Position numbers and translations under genes: made by a program
NCBI GenBank assembly: GCA_964470995.1
Contig: CAYYEP010000022.1
Location: 1 to 12,895 of the forward strand
Reading direction: 5' to 3'
DNA length: 12,895 nt
Source of the DNA: UBA5738 sp964470995
Lineage (GTDB): Bacteria > Patescibacteriota > Minisyncoccia > Minisyncoccales > UBA5738
Part shown: one piece after another, positions 5,003 through 11,109 of the stretch
Layout of the letters: each line of letters starts with the position of its first letter
Position numbering within the stretch: position 1 is the first letter of the stretch
The notes under the pieces: model-generated
Seen by the model: only the letters and a program-made list of their open reading frames with translations
The model's database searches: none
What the model was told of the DNA's origin: nothing

Positions 5003-6637
5003 CTATTTTTTTGAATTTCTTTCGACTCCGGCGCGCACGAACTCGCGGAACAAAGGATGCGGTTTTTGGGGCCGCGATTTGAATTCCGGATGGAATTGAG
5101 CCGCCATAAAGAACGGGTGGTCGGGCAGTTCGATAATCTCGGCCAAGTTTTTCTTAGGATTAACTCCGGCGATGACCAATCCCTTATCTTCCAGGGCCTG
5201 GCGGTAGTCATTGTTAAGCTCATAGCGGTGGCGGTGCCTTTCGGATATAATTTTCTGTTTGCCGTAGGCATCAAAGGCCCGCGTTCCCGCCTTCAACTCG
5301 CAATCGTAGGCGCCCAGGCGCATTGTCGCGCCCATCTTTTTAGACTTAAGCATTTCGCGCTGTTCGGGCATCAAATCTATTACCGGCTGTTCGGCTTTCG
5401 GTTTAAATTCTGTGGATGTGGCATTCTTCAGACCGCAAATATGCCGTGCGAATTCGATCGTAGCCAGCTGCATTCCCAGGCATAATCCAAGAAACGGTAT
5501 CTTATGCGTCCGGCAGTATTCGATTGCCAAAATTTTTCCCTCTACGCCGCGGCTGCCGAATCCTCCAGGAATAATGATACCGTCGTAAAGTTCAAGTTCT
5601 TTTAAGCTTTTTGGGTTATTTTCATAATCTTCCGACGACAGCCAAGTAATTTCGGGTTTGCGGCCAAAGAGCCACGCCGCGTGCTTAACCGATTCGATCA
5701 CCGAAATATACGAATCCATCAGGGTGAATTTTCCCGACTCGAAATATTTACCCACGATGCCGATCTTTACGGGTTGGTCTGAATTGCGGATAGTTTCCAC
5801 AAATTTCTTCCAAACGCTTAAGTCTCGTTTTTTGGGCTTGACGTGAAACTTTGCCATTATCCTTTCACCCAATTTTTCATCCGCGAAATTTAACGGCACT
5901 TCATATATCGAAGCCGCATCAGGAGCCGAGATCACATCCTCGGGCGCTACGTTGCAGAAAGTAGAAATTTTTGTCTTTCGCGGCTCGTCCAGCGGCTGGG
6001 TCGATCTGCCGATGATAAAATCCGGCTGGATTCCGGCTGAGTTTAGCTGTTTTGTCGCACTCTGGATGGGCTTGGTTTTCATTTCACCCACCATCTCCGG
6101 TATCGGCAGGTATCCTACCAGTACGAACAATACGTTCTTTGGATATTGCAACTTCAACATGCGTGCCGCTTCCAAAAAAAGCATATTTTGATATTCGCCC
6201 ACTGTGCCGCCGATTTCGATCACCACAAAATCCGCCTTGGCCTCCCTGGCCGCCGCATTGATTCGTCTTATCACCTCATTGGGAATGTCGGGCACCACCT
6301 CGACACATTTACCGCCGTATTCCAGGTTGCGCTCGCGCGCGATCACCGTCTGATACACCTTGCCCGTTGTGGCATAGTTTGCCGCGCTCAAGTCCCGGTC
6401 CAGAAACCGCTCGTAGTTGCCTACGTCTTGATCGCATTCGGTGCCGTCATCGGTAACAAAAACCTCCCCATGCTCGACCGGATTCATTGTTCCTGCATCG
6501 ACGTTGATATAGGGGTCAAACTTCACCGAGGTGACCGAAAATCCCCCGCTCTTTAATATTTTACCGATCGACGCGGTGGTGATACCCTTGCCGATAGAAG
6601 ACATTACCCCTCCGGCAACAAAGATGTACTTTGTCAT
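5003..6637 (-). CDS. pyrG: CTP synthase
   Basis: Makes CTP from UTP, ATP and glutamine. The N-terminal synthase domain (1-270) starts KYIFVAGGVMSSIGKGI with the P-loop, followed by KFDPYINVDAGTMNP (39-53) and the Mg-binding EIGGTVGE (141-148). The class I glutamine amidotransferase domain (about 290-540) has PGGFGSRG (357-364), nucleophile C386 in FLGLCLGMQ, and the H516/E518 pair in QFHPEF. The 544-residue length is normal. Several usually strict motifs are variant: DGTECDQDVGNYERF (64-78; usually DGAETDLDLGHYERF), GEYQN after GGTVG (usually DIES), and GYLPIP (175-180) before the conserved GE(M/L)KTKP. Catalytic residues are intact. There is no Shine-Dalgarno. It lies downstream of rplI, separated by a hairpin, and no clear promoter of its own was found. 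Confidence 0.97.
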   Translation of the reverse strand: MTKYIFVAGGVMSSIGKGITTASIGKILKSGGFSVTSVKFDPYINVDAGTMNPVEHGEVFVTDDGTECDQDVGNYERFLDRDLSAANYATTGKVYQTVIARERNLEYGGKCVEVVPDIPNEVIRRINAAAREAKADFVVIEIGGTVGEYQNMLFLEAARMLKLQYPKNVLFVLVGYLPIPEMVGEMKTKPIQSATKQLNSAGIQPDFIIGRSTQPLDEPRKTKISTFCNVAPEDVISAPDAASIYEVPLNFADEKLGERIMAKFHVKPKKRDLSVWKKFVETIRNSDQPVKIGIVGKYFESGKFTLMDSYISVIESVKHAAWLFGRKPEITWLSSEDYENNPKSLKELELYDGIIIPGGFGSRGVEGKILAIEYCRTHKIPFLGLCLGMQLATIEFARHICGLKNATSTEFKPKAEQPVIDLMPEQREMLKSKKMGATMRLGAYDCELKAGTRAFDAYGKQKIISERHRHRYELNNDYRQALEDKGLVIAGVNPKKNLAEIIELPDHPFFMAAQFHPEFKSRPQKPHPLFREFVRAGVERNSKK

Positions 6638-6680
6638 AAGCGTTAGGATTTTTTAAAAATTATTTGCCTAAAAAACGAAT

Positions 6681-6706
6681 AGCGAAAGCCCCGCTTTTCG
6701 CGGGGC
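6681..6706 (-). terminator. hairpin terminator between rplI and pyrG
   Basis: 7-bp GC-rich stem (6688-6694 / 6700-6706) with a five-base loop, followed on the minus strand by TTTCGCT and, a little later, TTTTTT. It probably terminates or attenuates rplI transcripts before pyrG. The imperfect T-tract suggests some readthrough. Confidence 0.6.
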
Positions 6707-6713
6707 AAAAAAT

Positions 6714-7163
6714 TTATTCCTGTTCGGCGGCGACAGTCAGCTTTATTTCGGCTTCAAGATTGTGCGGAAACTCCACTTTAATTTGGTAATCCCCCAGTTC
6801 TTTTATCGGATCTTTAAGATTAATCTGTTTCTTTTCAATATCGAATCCCGCTTCCTTAAGCCGCTCGATGATTTTTTGCGCCGTTACCGACTCAAAAAGC
6901 TGGTTCTGGTCGCCCACTTTTACATTCATCGTGATTTCCTGCCCGTCAAGCGCCGAAGCCTTTGCCTGTATTTCCTGCAGGTCCTTCTCGATAGCTTTGG
7001 CGTGAATCTCGCGCTGGGTTTCGGCCCATGCAAGTGCGTTTTTCGTGGCCATCTGCGCCATCTTTTTGGGGAATAAGAAGTTCTTCGCGTAGCCGTCGGC
7101 AACGTTCTTTACTTCATATTTTTTTCCCACGTTTTCAAGATCTTGGAGTAGAATTACTTTCAT
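6714..7163 (-). CDS. rplI: 50S ribosomal protein bL9
   Basis: The N-terminal domain is typical: MKVILLQDLENVGKKYEVKN then VADGYAKNFLFPKKMA (21-36). A long charged helix (about 42-75) connects it to a C-terminal domain containing the F-E-S-V-T motif (89-93) and the closing IKELGDYQIKVEFPHNLEAEI strands. The 149-residue length is the family norm. It binds 23S rRNA domain V near the L1 stalk and helps maintain reading frame. It starts 42 bases after ctpA without a Shine-Dalgarno, so co-transcription with ctpA is likely. bL9 is missing from some CPR lineages, so its presence is of taxonomic use. Confidence 0.96.
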   Translation of the reverse strand: MKVILLQDLENVGKKYEVKNVADGYAKNFLFPKKMAQMATKNALAWAETQREIHAKAIEKDLQEIQAKASALDGQEITMNVKVGDQNQLFESVTAQKIIERLKEAGFDIEKKQINLKDPIKELGDYQIKVEFPHNLEAEIKLTVAAEQE

Positions 7164-7205
7164 ATTTTATCGTTATTGGTTTTGGCCATTTTCACATAAC
7201 ATATT

Positions 7206-8411
7206 TTACTGCAATTCCTTCACAATTTCAATAGCCCTGTCCAGTTGCGGATCCTTTCCCGCCTCTTCGTCTTCGGCGGTAATCGTTATTTCCTCATCGG
7301 GCGTTAACCCGATTTCACTGATTTGATCGCCTTTTGGCGTCAGCCATTTGGCGATCGTTACCTTTAGCGACGATCCCTCTTTAAATTGTACCAATTGTTG
7401 CACCGATCCCTTGCCAAAAGATTTAGCTCCCACTAGCTTTACGCTGCGGTTGTCGCGCAGAGCGCCTGCTAAAATTTCCGATGCCGACGCCGAACCGCCG
7501 TTGATCAATACCACTACCGGATATTTCATAAGCAACGAAGGGCCCTCCGACAGGTAGTCTTCGTTTTCTCTCTCGTCGCCCGAATCTTCATGCGTCACCA
7601 CTTGCCCTTTTTCCAGGAACCACCCTGCGATTTCCTGCGATATATGCAGGTATCCGCCCGGGTTGTTGCGCACGTCCAGAATTATCCGTTTGGCGCCGCT
7701 ATTGATAATATCCACCGCCGCCGCTCTGAAATCGTCACCCGCCTTTTCGGTAAACTGATAAAGCTCGATATAAGCGATCCCATCCTCCCTGATCTCCATT
7801 TTCATCGAGGGAACCACGATTATGTCGCGCACCAGCGCGATATCTCGCGTTTCCTGCCATTCTTCGCGGTAGATCGCCAGGATTACTTCCGTTCCCTTTG
7901 GCCCGCGGATCAAATCAACCGCTTCGTCGGTACTCATATCTGCGGTCGTTTGATCGCCGATGCGCACGATCATGTCGCCCGCCTTCAATCCCGCTTTTTG
8001 GGAGGGGGAATTTTCGATCGGCGACACTACTTGCAATTGCCCCTTTTTAATGCCGATTTCCATTCCCACGCCTTCAAAAGACCCGTTGGTATCCTCAAGG
8101 AATTTTTTTGAATCCTCAGGGTCGAAGAACGAAGTATAGGGATCTTCCAATGATGCCACCATTCCCCGGATCGCTCCATACATCATTGTCTGAGGCTCGA
8201 TTTTTCCTTGATCCACGAACTTTTCTTCCAGTGTGTGCCACGCTTTCCAAAATAATTCCAGATCGGCGCCTTCCGCCGGCCGGATCGGGCAAGTGGTTTT
8301 TCCCGCCCACAGCCCCAGCCCAAAACTCACCAGCATTAGCATAAAAACAATAAAATACCGGAAATTTTTGCTTTCCCGGGGCTTGAATGGATTTAATGGG
8401 GAATAATTCAT
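7206..8411 (-). CDS. carboxy-terminal processing protease (S41, CtpA/CtpB type)
   Basis: Membrane-anchored serine protease that cleaves envelope proteins from their C-termini. The 401-residue protein has an uncleaved-looking N-terminal membrane segment (about 18-37) with a basic N-terminus, a short helical region, a PDZ domain (about 108-190, with GVGMEIG and AGLKAGDMIVRIGD) and the S41 catalytic core. NGGSASASEI (304-312) supplies nucleophile S309. KSFGKGSVQ (330-338) supplies the general base K334 and Q338. As I recall, these numbers coincide with those reported for Bacillus CtpB. The catalytic part should lie outside the cytoplasmic membrane. It starts immediately after the TAA of the 89-aa ORF upstream (TAAATG), implying coupling, and is followed by rplI. 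The substrate cannot be told from sequence. Confidence 0.95.
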   Translation of the reverse strand: MNYSPLNPFKPRESKNFRYFIVFMLMLVSFGLGLWAGKTTCPIRPAEGADLELFWKAWHTLEEKFVDQGKIEPQTMMYGAIRGMVASLEDPYTSFFDPEDSKKFLEDTNGSFEGVGMEIGIKKGQLQVVSPIENSPSQKAGLKAGDMIVRIGDQTTADMSTDEAVDLIRGPKGTEVILAIYREEWQETRDIALVRDIIVVPSMKMEIREDGIAYIELYQFTEKAGDDFRAAAVDIINSGAKRIILDVRNNPGGYLHISQEIAGWFLEKGQVVTHEDSGDERENEDYLSEGPSLLMKYPVVVLINGGSASASEILAGALRDNRSVKLVGAKSFGKGSVQQLVQFKEGSSLKVTIAKWLTPKGDQISEIGLTPDEEITITAEDEEAGKDPQLDRAIEIVKELQ

Positions 8412-8681
8412 TTATTTACCCGCCAGAATAACTCGGGACTTATCGGTTCGGATATGAACCGCCCAACGGTCCGCCCCGGCGATGTTTGGCGGGGTATCAA
8501 ACTTTTCCGTATTAAGCTTTGCAAACCGATCTTTGCTGTCGCCAAGCGCTTCGATAGGAATACCTCGGCGCTGTGGTCCGGGATAGTCTATCTGGTTCGC
8601 CGGATATGCTTGCTTTGATGGAGCATTTGCTTCCTTAGCGTGAATACCGGGCCCTGGTCGATGCTTCGCAACAACTTTAAT
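8412..8681 (-). CDS. hypothetical protein with apparent AUU start, upstream of ctpA
   Basis: A frame of 89 codons is open between a TAG at 8682-8684 and a TAA at 8412-8414 that abuts the ctpA start codon (TAAATG). No ATG, GTG or TTG occurs before its last few codons. The only initiator-like codon is ATT at 8679-8681, giving I/M-KVVAKHRPGPGIHAKEA at the N-terminus, with GGTG six bases upstream as a weak ribosome site. Composition is protein-like: basic and proline-rich at first, then ALGDSKDRFAKLNTEKF, and an end reading GADRWAVHIRTDKSRVILAG. I recognise no family and see no signal peptide or membrane helix. Alternatives are a mutated or mis-sequenced ATG, or the 3' remnant of a decayed gene. 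The tight junction with ctpA supports genuine translation. Confidence 0.45.
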   Translation of the reverse strand: MKVVAKHRPGPGIHAKEANAPSKQAYPANQIDYPGPQRRGIPIEALGDSKDRFAKLNTEKFDTPPNIAGADRWAVHIRTDKSRVILAGK

Positions 8682-8731
8682 CTACACCAACGGCCCGATT
8701 TAGTCCACGCCCCGCTTAACAATTCCTTTTT

Positions 8732-8762
8732 TTGTGTTTATGATAAATTTTTCGAATATAAT
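8732..8762 (+). promoter_or_regulatory. promoter for the tRNA-binding protein gene
   Basis: TATAAT (8757-8762) is a perfect -10, with TTGTGT (8732-8737) as a moderate -35 at a long 19-base spacing. The surrounding 8740-8780 is very AT-rich and may also hold the promoter for the minus-strand 89-aa ORF/ctpA unit, but no convincing minus-strand pair was found there. Confidence 0.5.
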
Positions 8763-8819
8763 ATAAAGTATATTAATATAAACTGCCCGGACCCGGCCGC
8801 GGGGCGGTTCATAACCGAA

Positions 8820-8873
8820 CCGGATTGCCTGAAATTTACGCAATCAAATCCATAAATTTCCAAGGTATTCCGG
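8820..8873 (+). promoter_or_regulatory. structured leader before the tRNA-binding protein gene
   Basis: Segmented hairpin: CCGGA 8820-8824 with TCCGG 8869-8873, CCT 8828-8830 with AGG 8863-8865, and GAAATTTA 8831-8838 with TAAATTTC 8853-8860. A competing hairpin pairs GATTGC (8823-8828) with GCAATC (8840-8845); it cannot coexist with the first. Upstream, CGGTT/AACCG (8805-8815) forms a further small hairpin. The stem ends 15 bases before the start codon, well placed to control translation. Confidence 0.5.
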
Positions 8874-8888
8874 CAAGAAAATAAAAAA

Positions 8889-9230
8889 ATGGAAACTAAA
8901 CCAACAATTGAATTTAGCGAATTTGAAAAAATCGACTTGCGCGTCGGCAAAATTTTGGAAGCGGCTGAACCTTCCTGGAGCAATAAATTAATCGAAATGA
9001 AAATCGATTTTGGCGCCGAGGTTGGAGCGCGCACTATTTTTGCCGGTATCCGCAAATTCGTTGTTGCCGCCGAACTGGTCGGTAAAAAATACGTTTTTGC
9101 CGTAAACCTGGCCGAACGCAAACTGGGCGAAGGCGTCAGCCATGGGATGATGCTGGTCGCCGCGGATGGCATTGGCCATTGCCCCTTGCGCGTCGACGAC
9201 TCCATCTCCGCCGGCGCCTCCATCAGCTAA
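8889..9230 (+). CDS. stand-alone tRNA-binding domain protein (CsaA/Trbp111/MetRS C-domain type)
   Basis: A 113-residue OB-fold tRNA-binding domain. It begins IEFSEFEKIDLRVGKILEAAE (strand with the conserved D-L-R-V-G), then a KLIEMKIDFG strand, RTIFAGIRKF, and ends with the diagnostic GVSHGMMLVAAD motif (about 137 bases before the stop). This domain occurs as the C-terminus of methionyl-tRNA synthetases, in the PheT N-terminus, and as free dimers such as Trbp111 and CsaA. No synthetase is adjacent, so this is a free copy. It could act in trans with MetRS, bind structured tRNA generally, or be chaperone-like. There is no Shine-Dalgarno; the start follows an A-rich stretch and a structured leader. 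Confidence 0.9.
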   Translation: METKPTIEFSEFEKIDLRVGKILEAAEPSWSNKLIEMKIDFGAEVGARTIFAGIRKFVVAAELVGKKYVFAVNLAERKLGEGVSHGMMLVAADGIGHCPLRVDDSISAGASIS

Positions 9231-9231
9231 A

Positions 9232-9260
9232 AAAATCCAAACCTTAAGTCTGGATTTATA
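9232..9260. terminator. hairpin with T-tracts between convergent genes
   Basis: AATCCA (9235-9240) pairs with TGGATT (9251-9256) around an 10-11 base loop. On the minus strand it is followed by seven T, making a good terminator for the small gene at 9262-9554. On the plus strand the tail TTTATATCT is weaker. Confidence 0.6.
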
Positions 9261-9261
9261 T

Positions 9262-9399
9262 CTAGAACTGCGCTGAGTAAATTATTAACAAAATAAAACC
9301 TAACATCACTCCGGCCAGCAAAATCAAATCGCCGTATTTTGATGTTGTCAGCCGATGGATCGGCTCGGGCCAGAACTCTTCGCTTTCAGCCAATACCAA
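9262..9399 (-). CDS. small one-helix membrane peptide, or frameshifted 3' half of the gene at 9348-9554
   Basis: A 45-codon frame from TTG 9399 to TAG 9262. It is overlooked if only ATG starts of 60 codons or more are considered. It reads as real protein: an acidic start (LAESEEFWPEPIHR), then TTSKYGD, then a clear membrane helix (about 25-41, ILLAGVMLGFILLII) ending SAQF. It overlaps the last 17 codons of the upstream ORF in the -1 frame. The two frames meet at a run of five G on the minus strand (9401-9405), so a -1 slip or a one-base indel would fuse them into one 97-residue C-terminally anchored protein. A separate gene using the TTG, with the G-rich run as ribosome site, is the alternative. 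The family is not recognised. Confidence 0.5.
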   Translation of the reverse strand: MVLAESEEFWPEPIHRLTTSKYGDLILLAGVMLGFILLIIYSAQF

Positions 9400-9554
9400 A
9401 CCCCCGGCGGCCCGTCTTCATTATAAGCTCTGATTGCCGCGCCGACATGTCGCTTTGTCTTGCCGCGCATATTCACCGATACAAACTTCTTCCGGTACAT
9501 ATCATTTATCACTCCCTTATTCATCTGTGCTTTGGAGCTTACTGCAATATTCAT
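9348..9554 (-). CDS. small basic hypothetical protein, possibly frameshifted
   Basis: A 68-residue ORF with the best ribosome site in the window (AGGAGCT ending six bases before ATG) and its own promoter. The first 50 residues are protein-like and basic (MNKGVINDMYRKKFVSVNMRGKTKRH), ending AAIRAYNEDGPPG. The last 17 (VWYWLKAKSSGPSRSIG) look like out-of-frame reading, because the -1 frame from the same point encodes an acidic segment and a membrane helix. The true product may therefore be about 97 residues: a basic N-terminal half facing the cytoplasm and a C-terminal anchor. The function is unknown. Confidence 0.65.
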   Translation of the reverse strand: MNIAVSSKAQMNKGVINDMYRKKFVSVNMRGKTKRHVGAAIRAYNEDGPPGVWYWLKAKSSGPSRSIG

Positions 9555-9573
9555 TTTTAAAGCTCCTGTTTTT

Positions 9574-9603
9574 AATCTACCGTCCTTCCTTGTGTTTTGT
9601 CAA
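9574..9603 (-). promoter_or_regulatory. promoter for the small gene at 9554
   Basis: On the minus strand TTGACA (9598-9603), 18-base spacer, TAGATT (9574-9579). The expected start near 9567 lies at the Shine-Dalgarno (9561-9567), giving a very short leader like that at 4042. Confidence 0.65.
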
Positions 9604-9645
9604 TCCGAAAACATTTTGTTCATGTTTTTTTGAGACGATTTTGCG

Positions 9646-10803
9646 CTAATAACGTAAAATTGCCGCCATCGCCGCGCCCGGCGGCAGTGAATTGTGCGAA
9701 AGAACAAACACTAAGCCTTTTTGCAAAAAAGTTTCCAACGCTGCGCGAACTGCCAAATCTTCATCCGCGGCGCTTTTTCTACCGCTGGCAATTGCTTGTC
9801 CCGTCAGCGGATCAATTCTGCCCCATACCCGGACGTTGCGGGCGCAAAACAGCGTTTCCACTCTCCCTTCTGCCGCCGCCGCCGCGATTACTTCCGGATC
9901 GGCGCTGGTTTTCCCGCCGCCGCGCATCATTTCGTAGCGGTCAAGATAGTCGATGATCTTTTTTTCAAAATAAGGCCTTACCGCCTGCCACGCCGCGCGC
10001 GCAAGATCCCGCTCTTGTATTTCCTTGATGGTAATTTCGCGTCCGATTGCCACCAAGCAGGGATAACCATTGATCTTTTGATAAATTGAAGTGATATTTA
10101 CCGGCGCCGATAATAACAAGGGCGCGGCTTCAAACATTAATTGCCGTCGGATCTCTTTGTTTACGGCGCGGCAAAAATTCTCGATAATCTTATGTTGTGC
10201 ATCTTTGATCCCGCCGCGGCCGTAGAAAATCGCTGCCTTATTGCCGGCGCCGATGCCGTGCGACCCAATTTGTCTGTTGCCTTTATCGGGTTGTGGAATG
10301 GCGGTATTTTTCGACATATCCTTACCCCCGATTTCATTGATCGCGTAACGCGTGCCCAAAAAAAGTTTTGCATGCCGCTTATCCAGCGACAGTAAATAAT
10401 AATGCTGGTTGCCCATAAGCAGCGGGAACAGCGGTTTTAGGTCGAAAAAATTTCCGACTGTCGCCGAAACCGCAAATCGTATCGGTAGGCGGTATCCTTT
10501 GAATATTCCCTTGCCGATGAATGCCGCCACGCCGTCAGCGGGCGTTTTCCAGAAAAAATGATCTTCGCAAAGCGCGGTGGCGGGTCTTAGAAACCGGTTA
10601 ATATCGCTTTTTCTCATTAAAAAATCCTTTTCCAGATATTTTCGCGCCAGCTTTAGTTGGTTTAAAAATCTAACGGGTCCCTCTTTGGATTTAAAAATGC
10701 CGTTGCGTAGCGGTGTGTATATCGAAACACAAGGCGCGGCGTTATGCCGCGCCAGCAATTCCAAGTCGCCGACATTTAGAATATTGAAATTTTTGATTGC
10801 CAT
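9646..10803 (-). CDS. bacterial archaeo-eukaryotic release-factor-like protein (baeRF family)
   Basis: A 385-residue protein resembling the bacterial relatives of eRF1/aRF1. The N-terminal region has APCVSIYTPLR (23-33). The middle domain has YYLLSLDKRHAKLFLGTR (135-152) and then FYGRGGIKDAQHKIIENFCRAVNKEI (193-218). This is followed by PLLLSAPVNITSIYQKINGYP (228-248) and, near the end, the C-terminal eL30-like region VETLFCARNVRVWGRID (315-331) and VFVLSHNSLPPGAAMAAILRY. These are the landmarks of baeRF family 3/7 proteins, proposed from comparative genomics to act on ribosomes in rescue or hibernation. No plain GGQ is visible; SHGIGAGNKA (181-190) is a glycine-rich loop of uncertain role. 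It is monocistronic between terminators. There is no Shine-Dalgarno, and weak TTTTCA/TATCTT boxes at 10809-10836 would give an almost leaderless mRNA. Confidence 0.75.
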   Translation of the reverse strand: MAIKNFNILNVGDLELLARHNAAPCVSIYTPLRNGIFKSKEGPVRFLNQLKLARKYLEKDFLMRKSDINRFLRPATALCEDHFFWKTPADGVAAFIGKGIFKGYRLPIRFAVSATVGNFFDLKPLFPLLMGNQHYYLLSLDKRHAKLFLGTRYAINEIGGKDMSKNTAIPQPDKGNRQIGSHGIGAGNKAAIFYGRGGIKDAQHKIIENFCRAVNKEIRRQLMFEAAPLLLSAPVNITSIYQKINGYPCLVAIGREITIKEIQERDLARAAWQAVRPYFEKKIIDYLDRYEMMRGGGKTSADPEVIAAAAAEGRVETLFCARNVRVWGRIDPLTGQAIASGRKSAADEDLAVRAALETFLQKGLVFVLSHNSLPPGAAMAAILRY

Positions 10804-10840
10804 TCTATAAGATAATCCAAAAAGCTAAAATGAAAATTAA

Positions 10841-10864
10841 AATGCCGGCAGATATACCGGCATT
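10841..10864 (-). terminator. intrinsic terminator of xseA-xseB
   Basis: 8-bp stem AATGCCGG / CCGGCATT (10841-10848 and 10857-10864) with an eight-base loop, followed on the minus strand by TTAATTTTCATTTT. It lies just past the xseB stop. Confidence 0.75.
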
Positions 10865-10874
10865 GTCGATTTGC

Positions 10875-11102
10875 TTATATTTGGTTTTCATTTTCCCGAA
10901 TAAATTCTTTCTCGATTTCCCGGAATTCATTTTCCAGTTTATTCAATTTTTCCTTGCTGGATTTAATCAGTTCAGCGGCCAATTTTACTTTTTCGAGCCC
11001 CTTTTCGATATCCAATTCCTTTTGTGTAGAAAACCACTCCGACACTTCGGCCAATTGCCGCAAATTTTCATTAAGCGACGGTTGCTCTTTTTTTGTTGCC
11101 AT
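10875..11102 (-). CDS. xseB: exodeoxyribonuclease VII small subunit
   Basis: A 75-residue acidic, all-helical protein with the family pattern SLNENLRQLAEVSEWF (9-24), then E-x-G-L-E-K-V-K-L-A-A-E-L-I (34-47) and a coiled-coil end. Several copies wrap the helical stalk of XseA and are needed for activity in processive degradation of single-stranded DNA from both ends. It starts seven bases after the xseA stop, with no Shine-Dalgarno, so it is translationally tied to xseA. Confidence 0.92.
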   Translation of the reverse strand: MATKKEQPSLNENLRQLAEVSEWFSTQKELDIEKGLEKVKLAAELIKSSKEKLNKLENEFREIEKEFIRENENQI

Positions 11103-11109
11103 ATTGCTG

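Noticed and set aside
8454..8618. 54-codon plus-strand ORF starting MNRPTVRPGDVWRG
   Set aside because: It is the codon-aligned antisense of the 89-codon minus-strand frame. The minus frame is longer and joins ctpA exactly, so the plus frame is taken as its shadow.
9353..9366. AGCCGAT/ATCGGCT inverted repeat
   Set aside because: There is no T-tract on either strand and it lies inside a coding frame, so it is not called as a terminator.
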